A DNA stretch of 28,469 bases from Bacteroidetes bacterium GWA2_30_7 (GCA_001768155.1 MENC01000202.1:1088-29556); one strand, 5' to 3'; numbered from the stretch's first letter, positions 8,044-17,382 are shown. The notes: a model not told the origin generated them from the letters alone. Numbers and translations: made by a program.

Positions 8044-8121
8044 ATGAACCGAACCATAAGTAGCCACTTATATAATTACATAAAAAAATATGGTGAGTTA
8101 TATGTGGCAAATCAAAATTAA
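8044..8121 (+). CDS. Possible 25-residue leader peptide
   Basis: An ATG frame of 25 codons (MNRTISSHLYNYIKKYGELY then five more residues, stop TAA) begins 20 bases after a possible promoter box and ends 11 bases before the ctp start. It has no signal peptide or membrane segment and no known family. The position would suit a small leader peptide in the ctp transcript, but an open frame of this length can arise by chance. Confidence 0.2.
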   Translation: MNRTISSHLYNYIKKYGELYVANQN

Positions 8122-8132
8122 ATTATTATCAC

Positions 8133-9731
8133 ATGAAAATAAAATCGGCTCTTCTTCCAATAATATTCTCATTATTAATAATTTTAGGTATTTTTCTTGG
8201 ACGAATTTTAGATTCAGACGAAAGTAATTCAAGCTCATCACTACTTGTTAAAAAATATCATAAATTAACAAGTGTACTCGGTTATATCGAATCTGAATAT
8301 GTTGACGAAATTTCTTCAAATGAATTGATTGAAAAATCGTTACCATTTATTTTAGAAAACCTTGACCCTCATTCTGTATATATTCCAGCAAAAGAATTGA
8401 TGGGATTAAACGAATCTCTTGAAGGCAATTTTGATGGAATAGGAGTTCAGTTTAATATTCAGCACGATACAATTATAGTAATAAGTACGGTTTCTGGTGG
8501 ACCTTCCGAAAAATTAGGAATTATGGCTGGCGACAGAATTGTTAAAATTGATGACACATTAGTTGCAGGAATTAAAATTACAAATAATCAGGTACTTAAA
8601 AAATTAAAAGGATTAAAGGGTACAAAAGTTAAAGTTAGTATTCATCGAAATAAATTTCCCGAATTAATTGATTTTATAATAACCCGCGATGTAATTCCAT
8701 TGTATAGCGTAGATGTTGCATATATGATTGACGAAAAAATAGGCTATGTAAAAATTAGCAGTTTCGCTGCTACAACATATCAAGAATTTAAAAAAGCAGT
8801 TCTTCGACTACAAAAACAAAACATGAAAAAATTGATTGTAGATTTGAGAGGAAATGGTGGTGGATATTTAGATGCAGCAACAAAAATAACTGATGAATTT
8901 CTTGAAGACAAGAAATTAATAGTATATACTGAAGGAAAATCTCGCCCAAAAACAGTTACTTACTCAACAAGCAGAGGTTATTGTCATGAAACTGAGATAG
9001 TTGTTTTAATAGATGAATGGTCTGCGTCGGCAAGTGAAATTTTTGCAGGTGCAATTCAAGATAATGATAGAGGTACAATAATCGGAAGACGTTCGTTTGG
9101 AAAAGGGTTGGTTCAAGAACAAACTATGCTGCCAGATGGTTCAGCTTTGCGTCTTACAATTGCAAGATATTATACCCCATCAGGTAGAAGCATTCAAAAA
9201 CCCTACGAGCATGGAAATATTAATAAATACAATGAAGAAATTGTTGAAAGATATGTACATGGAGAGTTTTCTGAAAAAGACAGTATTAAAAATACAGATA
9301 GTTTAAAATACCATACAACAAAGGGTCGAACAGTATATGGTGGAGGTGGAATTATGCCCGACATTTTTATACCTGTTGATACACTTGGTTGGACTCCTTA
9401 TTTATCGGAAGTTTCAAACAAAGGACTCGTATATCAGTTTGCATTTGAATATGTTGACGAAAATAGAGATTTTTTAAGTAAATTTAATGATTATAAAGAA
9501 TTAGATGAATTTCTAAACAAAGCTCATTTAGTAAATCAATTTATACTTTTTGCTGAAAATAAAGGAGTTACAAAAAAATATAAGGAAATTAAAACATCTG
9601 AATTTATTATAAAAACACAAATTAAAGCTTACATTGCTCGAAACCTATTTGATAACGATGGATTTTATCCAATAATGAGAGAAGTTGATATCCCACTTAA
9701 AAGAGCAATTGAAGTTTTAACATCAAAATAA
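8133..9731 (+). CDS. C-terminal processing protease, S41 family (CtpA-like)
   Basis: This 532-residue serine protease has an N-terminal membrane anchor or uncleaved signal (residues 5-24), so it works in the periplasm. A PDZ domain at about 95-180 (GIGVQFNIQ, GGPSEKLGIMAGDRIVKIDD) recognises C-termini of substrates. The S41 core follows: GYVKISSF near 207, DLRGNGGGYLDAA, then the Ser-Lys dyad read as Ser299 (in SASASE) and Lys324 (SFGKG), 25 residues apart as in E. coli Prc and B. subtilis CtpB. YGGGGIMPDIFIP closes the core, and about 110 further residues form a helical C-terminal extension. Such proteases trim or degrade envelope proteins. The gene stands alone, divergent from the dehydrogenase. 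Confidence 0.93.
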   Translation: MKIKSALLPIIFSLLIILGIFLGRILDSDESNSSSSLLVKKYHKLTSVLGYIESEYVDEISSNELIEKSLPFILENLDPHSVYIPAKELMGLNESLEGNFDGIGVQFNIQHDTIIVISTVSGGPSEKLGIMAGDRIVKIDDTLVAGIKITNNQVLKKLKGLKGTKVKVSIHRNKFPELIDFIITRDVIPLYSVDVAYMIDEKIGYVKISSFAATTYQEFKKAVLRLQKQNMKKLIVDLRGNGGGYLDAATKITDEFLEDKKLIVYTEGKSRPKTVTYSTSRGYCHETEIVVLIDEWSASASEIFAGAIQDNDRGTIIGRRSFGKGLVQEQTMLPDGSALRLTIARYYTPSGRSIQKPYEHGNINKYNEEIVERYVHGEFSEKDSIKNTDSLKYHTTKGRTVYGGGGIMPDIFIPVDTLGWTPYLSEVSNKGLVYQFAFEYVDENRDFLSKFNDYKELDEFLNKAHLVNQFILFAENKGVTKKYKEIKTSEFIIKTQIKAYIARNLFDNDGFYPIMREVDIPLKRAIEVLTSK

Positions 9732-9782
9732 AATTATTTTGACCAAATTGTTTGTTTTTTAAAGTCTTTTGAATTATATTTT

Positions 9783-9812
9783 TTTGTTTTTTTTTAAAAA
9801 AATATATCTTTG
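9783..9812 (+). promoter_or_regulatory. Bacteroidota-type promoter of the SprB-repeat cargo gene
   Basis: TTTG at 9783-9786 and TATCTTTG at 9805-9812 are 18 bases apart, and the -7 box ends 30 bases before the ATG at 9843. The spacing is slightly shorter than the usual 19-20. The region between is a long T-run then A-run. Confidence 0.5.
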
Positions 9813-9842
9813 TAACTTAATTATAAACTAAAATTTAACATT

Positions 9843-12131
9843 ATGAGAAAATTTACTTTTTTAATTTTAATGTTGTCTTTTTCGGTTTTTGCCATTGCAC
9901 AACAAATGGGAAAACTATTTCAAGAAAAAGCAATAAGTAAAAAAGATGTTGGAATACAAGCTCCTCCATCAATGTCATCTCGCTCAGTACAAGCTGTTGG
10001 AGATACTATTTATTACAACGATTTTTCCGACCCTTCAACTTGGGAAATTGGAAATTTCTCGGGCGATGCTCAAGACTTTGTTATTACAACTGACGGACCT
10101 ACTGGTTATTATTCAGCACCTATGGGAGCTATTAACTCAACTACAGCTTCAAACGGATTTGCACTTTTCGATGGAGATTTACTTGGTTGTAGCGGTTGTG
10201 CTCAACAAAATGCATATATTGCAACTAAGAGTTCTATTGACCTTACCGGTCATGAATATATTTCACTAGTATTTCAACAATATTATAGATCTTATACTAA
10301 TGAATCTTGTTTTATAGAAGTAAGTACAGATTCTGTAAATTGGACACAATTTTTATTTAATACTGGAATGGCTACAGGTGCAGTAACAGCAAATCCTAAA
10401 TTTATGTATTATAATATTTCATCTGCTGCAGGTAATCAACCACAAGTTTGGATTCGTCTTCACATTATTGCAGACTGGGGTTACGCTTGGATGATTGATG
10501 ATATTGCAGTAGTTGACGGTGCTGCTAATGACATAGTTTTAGAAGAAATTAATCCATGGTTTACAGCCGTTAATACTGCTGCTTCTCAATATTATATTCA
10601 AGGTTATCTTACTCAAATTCCATATACTCAGATTCCTTCACTTAATTATAATCTGGCTGCACTTTTTAATAATGGTCCTATGACTCAGAATCATCCAAAA
10701 TTAAACATTAAAATTAATGATTTCAACTCCGATGTTTTTGATGTTACAACAGATACAAGTTATGTTACCGGTGATACATTAAGCTTTTTAGAAGATGCTG
10801 TTAGAGATACCCTGTTTTCTTCAATCCCATTTTTGGCTCCTTCAGAATTAAAAAACTATAAAATGACTTTTACAATTTCGCAAGATGAAATTGATGCAAA
10901 CCCTGCAACCAATGTTGATACTGCAAGTTTTTCTATTACTGAAACAACTTTTTCTCACAATAATAGATTTAATTCTCGTATAGGACCAGATATGTACACA
11001 GGTTTTGCCAATGGCGACTTAATTGGTGCTAAATTTTCATTCGTAAATGCTCAAGAAGTTAATTCAATTTCATATTACATTCATCCTGAAAGTACAATAG
11101 GAGCTTCTTTCTTTGCCCAGCTATATAGTTATGATTTTGGAAGTCAGTCGTGGGTTCCATTACTTGCAAACATTAATGCTTACACAATTACTGCTGATGA
11201 CCTTGATAAATGGATAACAGTACCCCTTGAAAAAGATGGTTCTGGCGAATTTATTGCAGCCGAAACTATGGTTGCTGCTGCAATGTCGGTTAGTGTAGTT
11301 GATGAAGCTAATGATGGAATACATTTAAGATCAGATAATTCAGCTAAACATTATTTTGCTGGAGAATCACTTTTAAGATTAGGCGCAGATTATTATTATG
11401 TAGATTATTCTCCTGGAATTATTTTAAATTTAGTTCCAATTGCTTCTATTCCTTTACAAGTTTATGTAACAAATAGTACTACAACTTTTTGTGTTGGTAG
11501 TAGCGATGGAACAATTACTGTAACAGGTGCCGGTGGTTCAGCTCCTTATACTTACGAATGGTTTGATGGAAGCACTTCTGAAACTATAACTGGATTAAGT
11601 GTAGGTAGTTATTCTGTAACAGTAACTGATGCAAGTTTTGATCAAGTTTCAGGAACATTTAGTGTTACTGAACCTGATGCTATTGTCCTTTCTGATACTC
11701 CAGATTGGAATTCAATTGATTTAATTGTTAATGGTGGAACACCTCCATATACATATTCATGGGTTGGTCCAAGTTCATATACTGCATATACTCAAGACAT
11801 TGATGGCTTATCTCCAGGTGCATACACAGTTACTGTAACTGATGCTAAAGGTTGTACTGATACATTAACTGAAGTTATAACAAATATTGTTAATGGTAAT
11901 TCAAAAGTTATTAATGTTTATCCAAACCCAACAAACGGATTTATTAATATAGCTAATGCTGAAAACTCAAAAATTACAGTATATAATATTATTGGTGAGT
12001 CTTTGGTATCTATTACAAATAACAAATCAATTGCCAAAATAGATATAAGTAATTTAGCAGAAGGCACTTATATTATTAGAATAGTTTCTAATAATAATGC
12101 TACTACTAAGAGAATTTACTTAGTTAAATAA
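9843..12131 (+). CDS. Large secreted T9SS cargo with SprB-like repeats (762 aa)
   Basis: The signal peptide (FLILMLSFSVFAIAQQ) is followed at about residues 55-230 by a choice-of-anchor/MAM-like beta-sandwich: DTIYYNDFSDPSTWE opens it and WMIDDIAVVDG closes it. The middle (230-535) is beta-rich without a motif I can name. Two SprB-type repeats lie at about 540-685, each with the pattern 'xxDGTITVTGxGG..PYTYEWxxG....GLSVGSYSVTVTD'; the second repeat starts NGGTPPYTYSW. The last ~70 residues (YPNPTNGFINI to the end) are a T9SS type A sorting domain. This implies a surface-displayed or released protein, perhaps adhesin-like given SprB's role in gliding adhesion, though the two short repeats alone do not establish that. 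It has its own promoter and terminator. Confidence 0.85.
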   Translation: MRKFTFLILMLSFSVFAIAQQMGKLFQEKAISKKDVGIQAPPSMSSRSVQAVGDTIYYNDFSDPSTWEIGNFSGDAQDFVITTDGPTGYYSAPMGAINSTTASNGFALFDGDLLGCSGCAQQNAYIATKSSIDLTGHEYISLVFQQYYRSYTNESCFIEVSTDSVNWTQFLFNTGMATGAVTANPKFMYYNISSAAGNQPQVWIRLHIIADWGYAWMIDDIAVVDGAANDIVLEEINPWFTAVNTAASQYYIQGYLTQIPYTQIPSLNYNLAALFNNGPMTQNHPKLNIKINDFNSDVFDVTTDTSYVTGDTLSFLEDAVRDTLFSSIPFLAPSELKNYKMTFTISQDEIDANPATNVDTASFSITETTFSHNNRFNSRIGPDMYTGFANGDLIGAKFSFVNAQEVNSISYYIHPESTIGASFFAQLYSYDFGSQSWVPLLANINAYTITADDLDKWITVPLEKDGSGEFIAAETMVAAAMSVSVVDEANDGIHLRSDNSAKHYFAGESLLRLGADYYYVDYSPGIILNLVPIASIPLQVYVTNSTTTFCVGSSDGTITVTGAGGSAPYTYEWFDGSTSETITGLSVGSYSVTVTDASFDQVSGTFSVTEPDAIVLSDTPDWNSIDLIVNGGTPPYTYSWVGPSSYTAYTQDIDGLSPGAYTVTVTDAKGCTDTLTEVITNIVNGNSKVINVYPNPTNGFINIANAENSKITVYNIIGESLVSITNNKSIAKIDISNLAEGTYIIRIVSNNNATTKRIYLVK

Positions 12132-12147
12132 AATATCACATTAAACT

Positions 12148-12179
12148 AAAAAAGCCCGATTAATTCGGGCTTTTTTTTT
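12148..12179 (+). terminator. Rho-independent terminator
   Basis: GCCCGA (12154-12159) pairs with TCGGGC (12165-12170), extended by A:T pairs from the flanking A-run and T-run. The T-run has nine T residues. It lies 17-48 bases after the SprB-repeat cargo gene stop. The A-run means it can also work in the opposite direction. Confidence 0.9.
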
Positions 12180-12265
12180 AAATAATATCTGTAAAATTAA
12201 AGAATGAAAAAATTCTTTGCATTTTCATAATTTTTTTATTACTTGCATAATTAAAATAAATTGAG

Positions 12266-13186
12266 ATGAATATATCAATGATGAACTCAAAACATTTATT
12301 ACTAATATTTTCAGCTTTATATTTTCTGGTATTTTTTGCAGCTTGTAAAAGCACTACAAATACAAACGAAAATGTTGAAGATAAGTTAGATGTAGAAATT
12401 GACACTACAATGAGTACTGTTTTAAAATTTAATAATACTTTATTTAGTATTCCGTCACCCTATCAACTTGCAATTTTGATTAAGAATTTAAAAATTGACT
12501 ACAACAAGGAATTTTTGAACTCTACCGGTAAAGCTATTAATTATACAGATAATTTTCAAAAAGCATTAAATTTTGGAATTTACGGAGCAGACTTAGGATA
12601 TTTAAATATATACGAACAAACTCCAGAAGCAATAAATTACTTTTCGGTAATGAAATCAATGTCGCAGGAATTAGGTATTTCAAGTGCTTTCGACAAGGCA
12701 ACAATTAATAGAATTGAAAATAATATGGGCAATAAAGATTCTCTTCTATTTATTATGTCAAACACTTATCGAAAAGCAGATGCTTATCTAAAAGAGAATA
12801 ATCGAAATGAAATGGGTGTACTTATTCTTGCCGGTGGTTGGATTGAAAGTATTCATATTATTACACAAATTGCTGTAAATAAAAATGCTCCACAGCAAAT
12901 AATCGACAGATTAGGTGAACAAAAACACCCTCTTGACAATCTTATTAAAATATTATCACCATATTATAATCAATCTGAGAAATTTGCTGAATTGCTTGAT
13001 GGTTTAATTGATTTAGCTTATGAATTTGATGGAGTTAACTATGAATATCAGTATAAAGAACCAACTGTAATACCAAGCGAAAAACTTACTATTATTAATA
13101 GTACATCAAAAATTATTATTTCTCAAGAACAACTAAAAACAATTGCTGAAAAAATATCAATTATTAGAAAAAAAATAATTGAATAA
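12266..13186 (+). CDS. Predicted lipoprotein of unknown function (306 aa)
   Basis: The protein opens with a lipoprotein signal: a hydrophobic stretch LLLIFSALYFLVFFAAC with Cys27 followed by Lys-Ser. The ATG at 12266 is used; in-frame ATGs at 12278 and 12281 would give an equally good signal. The mature part is mainly helical (AINYFSVMKSMSQELG; MGVLILAGGWIESIHIITQIA near 186-206; long helix at the end) and contains no enzyme motif I know. It resembles helical lipoproteins of Bacteroidota with no assigned role. A small exported protein gene follows after 19 bases, and the pair shares one terminator, so they are probably one operon. Confidence 0.75.
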   Translation: MNISMMNSKHLLLIFSALYFLVFFAACKSTTNTNENVEDKLDVEIDTTMSTVLKFNNTLFSIPSPYQLAILIKNLKIDYNKEFLNSTGKAINYTDNFQKALNFGIYGADLGYLNIYEQTPEAINYFSVMKSMSQELGISSAFDKATINRIENNMGNKDSLLFIMSNTYRKADAYLKENNRNEMGVLILAGGWIESIHIITQIAVNKNAPQQIIDRLGEQKHPLDNLIKILSPYYNQSEKFAELLDGLIDLAYEFDGVNYEYQYKEPTVIPSEKLTIINSTSKIIISQEQLKTIAEKISIIRKKIIE

Positions 13187-13205
13187 TTTTTAAAATTTTA
13201 TTCAA

Positions 13206-13625
13206 ATGAAAAAAATTGTAATATTTATTATATGTATTGTAGCAACACTTTCATCAATAGATGTAGTAGCTCAATCTGACACATTAGTTAAAATTTGTAC
13301 AAAATATTTAGGTTCTCCATATATATCAGATGGTCAGCAATATAAAGCTTTGTTAAACGGAGACGAAATAGCTGAATTTCATGCTACATTTTATGGAGGA
13401 AGTACATATAGAATAGTAGGAGCTAGTGGATTAAATGAAGGCAATCTTGTGTTTTCTGTTTATGATATTGAAAGAAATTTATTATTTACTAATAGAAATT
13501 ATCAAAATACAGCATTTTGGGATTTTAAATTTAATTCAACAATTGATTGTATAATCGAAGCAGAACTTGATGCCAAAAATTTAGATTCTGGTTTTGCTTT
13601 ATTATTGATAGGATTTAAACAATAA
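13206..13625 (+). CDS. Small exported protein of unknown function (139 aa)
   Basis: It has a signal peptide (IVIFIICIVATLSSIDVVAQ) and a mature part of about 117 residues that looks all-beta: EFHATFYGGSTYRIVGASG, then LVFSVYDIERNLLFTNRNY, then a Trp-Asp-Phe-Lys-Phe strand. The alternation is similar to small beta-sandwich periplasmic proteins of Bacteroidota. It has two Cys in the mature part (CTKYLG and IDCIIE), which could pair as a disulfide. It follows the lipoprotein gene and precedes a good terminator, so the two likely act together, but no function can be given. Confidence 0.7.
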   Translation: MKKIVIFIICIVATLSSIDVVAQSDTLVKICTKYLGSPYISDGQQYKALLNGDEIAEFHATFYGGSTYRIVGASGLNEGNLVFSVYDIERNLLFTNRNYQNTAFWDFKFNSTIDCIIEAELDAKNLDSGFALLLIGFKQ

Positions 13626-13663
13626 ATTAGAAATTGTTAGTTTATTTATACTATATAATAGCT

Positions 13664-13692
13664 AAGGCATTATCATTATTAATGCCTTTTTT
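13664..13692 (+). terminator. Rho-independent terminator
   Basis: AAGGCATTA (13664-13672) pairs with TAATGCCTT (13680-13688) around a 7-base loop, followed by TTTT. It closes the lipoprotein/small exported protein operon and lies about 20 bases before the ABC transporter start. Confidence 0.85.
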
Positions 13693-13713
13693 ATTTGACG
13701 ATATTAACTTGAA

Positions 13714-16700
13714 ATGAGCGAAAGGATTCTAAAAGCTTTAATGCAATTATTTGCAATAATTGCACCACCTGAAAGTAACCCTACCGACAGGAGAAGTGTT
13801 GTGGAATCGTTTCTGAAACTATTACTTAATCAAGAATTAGTTAAAGAATATCTTAAAGTTTTTGATGAATACTATGAAGTATATCAAAAAAAACAAAATG
13901 AAGAAACTACAAAAAGAAAGAAAAACATATCATTAAGTTCTGTAAAAGTTCTTAAAATATGTACAGCAATAAACGAAGAACTTACACAAAAACAAAAGCT
14001 AGTAGTAATAGTTCGTTTACTTGAATTTATAAAAGCAGATTTTCAAGAAATTTCCGACCAAGAATTAGAGTTTGTTGAAACAGTAGCTGATGCATTTCAT
14101 ATTTCATTAGAAGAATATTCAAGAGTTAAGTCATTTGTATTAAATGACTTTCAAGAAATCCCAAATTCAAATAAATTATTATTAATTGATGATAACGAAC
14201 GTGCATTTAACGATGATTTAAAGCACATTCATTCACATGCATTACATGGTCAAATTAAAATTATGCAACTTGCTGTTGGCGAAATATATTTACTTCGTTT
14301 CCATGGTGGTAGTGAGTTGTATCTCAACGGTCAATTAGTACGACAATCAAAAATTTTTATATTAACCACAGGTTCTTCAATTAGAAATCTGAAAATTAAA
14401 CCTATTTATTACAGCGATATAATATCAGCTTTTAATATTGATAAATTAAAAGTTAAAACCGTATATGAAGTTAAATACGTTGACTATAAATTTAAAGGAG
14501 GAAAATACGGATTACATAATATTAATTTTACAGAAGAATCCGGAAAATTAGTTGGAATAATGGGTGCAAGCGGGGCTGGAAAATCTACATTACTTAATGT
14601 ATTAAATGGAGCATATAAACCAACCTCTGGATACGTCAATATTAACGGCGTAAATATGTACACCGAAAAGGAAAAGGTTGAAGGATTGATAGGATATGTG
14701 TCTCAGGATGACCTTTTAATAGAAGAGTTATCAGTTTTTCAAAATTTATTCTATAATGCAAAACTGTGTTTCGATAATTTAACCGAACAACAAATTGTTA
14801 AGAGAGTATTGCGAATTCTCGAAAGTCTTGGTTTATACGAAATTAAAGATATGGTTGTAGGTAATCCTCTTAATAAAAAAATAAGTGGCGGTCAACGAAA
14901 AAGACTAAACATTGCATTAGAACTTATTAGAGAACCATCGATTCTTTTTTTAGATGAACCTACATCTGGCTTATCATCAAGAGATTCAGAAAATATTATG
15001 GATTTACTAAAAGAATTAGCTTTAAAAGGTAAGCTGGTTTTTGTAGTTATTCATCAACCGTCTTCAGATATTTTCAAGATGTTTGATAAACTGATTATCC
15101 TTGATACAGGTGGATTTATGATTTATTGTGGAAATCCGGTTGACTCAATTATATATTTTAAATCAAGAATTCATCAAGCCGATTGGAACGATAGTGAGTG
15201 CCGAACCTGTGGGAATGTAAATCCAGAGCAGGTTTTTAATATAGTTGAAGCTCCAGTTCTTGATGAATATGGAAATGCAACTCACACCCGAAAAATTTCT
15301 CCAAAAGAGTGGGCATCTTACTATACAGAATTTTCGAAACAAGAAGCAGCAAAGATTTTTGAAATTCCAAAAGAAGTCCCTGAAATAAGTTTCAAAGTTC
15401 CTAATTGGTTTAAACAATTTAGAGTTTTCGTTATTAGAGATGTATTATCTAAAATTGCGAATACACAATATATGGTAATTAATTTACTTGAAACACCATT
15501 ATTGGCATTTCTATTATCTTTTATAATAAGATATTACAGCGTTGATGTAACAAATGAATATGGTTATACTATTAGCGACAATACTAACCTTCCTGTATAT
15601 ATTTTCATGGCTGTAATAGTTGCTATTTTTATAGGACTAACTGTAAGTGCAGAAGAAATAATTAAAGATAGGAAAATATTAAAAAGAGAATCTTTTTTAA
15701 ATTTAAGCAGGTCAAGTTATTTGATGTCGAAAGTTGTTATACTATTAACTCTTTCAGCATTTCAAGCATTTACTTTTGTAATTATTGGCAATTTGATAAT
15801 GGATATCTCAGGCATGTATTTTCATTATTGGTTAGTTCTTTTCAGTGCATTTAGTTTTTCAAATATGTTGGGATTGAATATTTCAGATAGCTTTAAAACA
15901 GCTGTAACTATATATATATTAATTCCTTTTCTAGTTATTCCTCAAATGATATTATCTGGAATAATTGTAAAATTTGATAAATTAAATCCAAATATTTCAT
16001 CCCCAAGTGAAATACCAATTTATGGTGAGATAATTACTGCAAGATGGGCTTATGAGGCACTTGCTGTTTTTCAGTTTATACATAATGATTATGAAAAATT
16101 ATTTTATCCGTATGATAAAGTGATGAGTGAAGCAAATTATAAGAAAGATTATTGGTTGCCTATATTAAAAAACAAAGTTACTTCTTGTAAGAGAGATTTA
16201 GATAAACCAGAAAAGAAAACACAAATTATTTCATATCTTGAATTGCTTAGAAATGAGATATATAAAGAATTAAATAGTAATAAAAAAATTGCATTTAATG
16301 AAGTAAATCAACTTTATTACGATAAATTAAACTTAAATGTAATAATTTCTACTGAGCAATATCTGGATCAATTAAATAAATATTTTATAAAAAAATATAA
16401 TAAAGCAAATTCAGAAAAAGATGCTTTATTGTCTAGTTTGCAAAAAACCGACCAAGAAAAGAAAAAGTTAATAATGCTTAAAAAGAATCATTATAATGAA
16501 AACCTTTCTGAATTTGTAACCAACTCAAATTCACTTGACAGAATAGTTGAATTTAATAATCATTTATATCAGAAATTAGACCCAATTTTTCAAGACCCAT
16601 CTGGAAGTTTTATAAAATCGCACTTTTATTCGCCCAGAAAAAAATTATTTGGTTCAAGTGTAGATACCTTTTGGGTTAATGTATTTGTAATGTGGTTTAT

Positions 16701-16797
16701 GACAATTATTCTTTATATAACTTTATATTTTAAAGGATTAAAGAAATTGTTGGACTTTTTCGCCAGAATAACAAGCAAATTCACTTCTACAAATTAG
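13714..16797 (+). CDS. ABCG-like ABC transporter with N-terminal TerB-like and FHA-like regions
   Basis: This 1027-residue half-transporter has an unusual front. Residues about 50-150 look like a TerB-type helical domain (LTQKQKLVVIVRLLEFIKAD, then DFQEISDQELEFVETVADAF). Residues about 160-245 form a beta-rich, FHA-like segment (YLLRFHGGSELYLNG). The ATPase follows: Walker A GASGAGKST at about 284-292, signature ISGGQRKR at 390-397, Walker B ILFLDEP at 410-416 and the H-loop IHQPSSD. The ATPase-then-membrane order and the HQP sequence are typical of ABCG/White exporters. The membrane part starts near 587. A long charged, coiled-coil-prone loop at about 790-980 sits before the last membrane helix (about 988-1005). 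The substrate is unknown. The gene has its own transcription unit and faces siaC. Confidence 0.82.
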   Translation: MSERILKALMQLFAIIAPPESNPTDRRSVVESFLKLLLNQELVKEYLKVFDEYYEVYQKKQNEETTKRKKNISLSSVKVLKICTAINEELTQKQKLVVIVRLLEFIKADFQEISDQELEFVETVADAFHISLEEYSRVKSFVLNDFQEIPNSNKLLLIDDNERAFNDDLKHIHSHALHGQIKIMQLAVGEIYLLRFHGGSELYLNGQLVRQSKIFILTTGSSIRNLKIKPIYYSDIISAFNIDKLKVKTVYEVKYVDYKFKGGKYGLHNINFTEESGKLVGIMGASGAGKSTLLNVLNGAYKPTSGYVNINGVNMYTEKEKVEGLIGYVSQDDLLIEELSVFQNLFYNAKLCFDNLTEQQIVKRVLRILESLGLYEIKDMVVGNPLNKKISGGQRKRLNIALELIREPSILFLDEPTSGLSSRDSENIMDLLKELALKGKLVFVVIHQPSSDIFKMFDKLIILDTGGFMIYCGNPVDSIIYFKSRIHQADWNDSECRTCGNVNPEQVFNIVEAPVLDEYGNATHTRKISPKEWASYYTEFSKQEAAKIFEIPKEVPEISFKVPNWFKQFRVFVIRDVLSKIANTQYMVINLLETPLLAFLLSFIIRYYSVDVTNEYGYTISDNTNLPVYIFMAVIVAIFIGLTVSAEEIIKDRKILKRESFLNLSRSSYLMSKVVILLTLSAFQAFTFVIIGNLIMDISGMYFHYWLVLFSAFSFSNMLGLNISDSFKTAVTIYILIPFLVIPQMILSGIIVKFDKLNPNISSPSEIPIYGEIITARWAYEALAVFQFIHNDYEKLFYPYDKVMSEANYKKDYWLPILKNKVTSCKRDLDKPEKKTQIISYLELLRNEIYKELNSNKKIAFNEVNQLYYDKLNLNVIISTEQYLDQLNKYFIKKYNKANSEKDALLSSLQKTDQEKKKLIMLKKNHYNENLSEFVTNSNSLDRIVEFNNHLYQKLDPIFQDPSGSFIKSHFYSPRKKLFGSSVDTFWVNVFVMWFMTIILYITLYFKGLKKLLDFFARITSKFTSTN

Positions 16798-16804
16798 TGA
16801 CTTT

Positions 16805-16890
16805 TTTAGATTCAACTTGTTTCAGTATTTAAACAATTTACAAAATAAAAGTTTCAGAGATTCTGAAGTTCAGAATAACATTCTGAATTA
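16805..16890. repeat. REP-like remnant with a short hairpin
   Basis: TTCAGAAT (16869-16876) and ATTCTGAA (16880-16887) form a perfect 8-base stem with loop AAC. Just upstream, GATTCAACTTGTTTCAG resembles the 'CTGAACTTGTTTCAG' palindromic elements common in Bacteroidota. No T-run follows, so I read it as a decayed dispersed palindrome after the ABC transporter gene rather than a terminator. Confidence 0.4.
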
Positions 16891-16939
16891 CTTTACTGAT
16901 TTTGTTGAGTTTGTGAATAAACTTTAATTAAATTTTACT

Positions 16940-16976
16940 AAACAACAAAAGCTAAGCTGTTTTCACAACTTAGCTT
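16940..16976 (-). terminator. Terminator of the siaB-siaC unit
   Basis: AAGCTAAG (16949-16956) pairs with CTTAGCTT (16969-16976), with inner TGT/ACA pairs and loop TTTC. Read on the minus strand, the stem is followed by TTTTGTTGTTT. It lies about 25 bases after the siaC stop. Confidence 0.75.
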
Positions 16977-17001
16977 AATTTATTATTAACGTAATAAATT
17001 A

Positions 17002-17382
17002 TTACTCTTCTATTTCAATCATTTTAAATGGGATGCGGATAATAGATTGATAATCTTCACCAGCTTCCAACATATCCTCATCATCTTCTTCGTAATACCA
17101 GTTTATTAACACTTCATTACCAGACTTATGAATAGTTTCTAATTTCTTAAAAACATCAAGAATACATTTTGATGAACTAGTGTTGAAATATTCTAATTGT
17201 ACATTAACCTCTGTTAAGCCTTTTGGTGTACTAGAATATTTTTCTAACCAATCAACTAACGGTTTGTAAAATTCAATTGAATTTTCAGGAATTGATCTTC
17301 CTTTAATTTCAACTTTCCCAGAATTAAAATCAAAATTTACACTTGGGGTTTTAGGTGTTCCTTCTATTGTTATTGACTCCAT
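17002..17382 (-). CDS. siaC: SiaC-family regulatory phosphoprotein (DUF1987)
   Basis: This 126-residue protein matches SiaC (DUF1987), a STAS-like fold phosphoprotein. The family's phosphorylation site is visible as Thr68 in YFNTSSSK, the position reported for Pseudomonas SiaC. The start MESITIEGTPKTPSVNFD and the NWYYEEDDEDM acid patch are also typical. In Pseudomonas, unphosphorylated SiaC binds and activates the diguanylate cyclase SiaD, linking the switch to biofilm formation. In Bacteroidota no such cyclase is usually nearby, and none is seen here, so the output partner is open. It lies 39 bases after siaB on the same strand, with a terminator behind it. Confidence 0.9.
   Translation of the reverse strand: MESITIEGTPKTPSVNFDFNSGKVEIKGRSIPENSIEFYKPLVDWLEKYSSTPKGLTEVNVQLEYFNTSSSKCILDVFKKLETIHKSGNEVLINWYYEEDDEDMLEAGEDYQSIIRIPFKMIEIEE

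Noticed and set aside
15163..15417. Minus-strand open frames inside the ABC transporter and other long genes
   Set aside because: They lie wholly inside better supported genes, have no family resemblance and reflect AT-rich codon use on the opposite strand.
16869..16887. Terminator of the ABC transporter gene
   Set aside because: The stem is perfect but has no T-run on the plus strand; it looks like a dispersed palindrome remnant.
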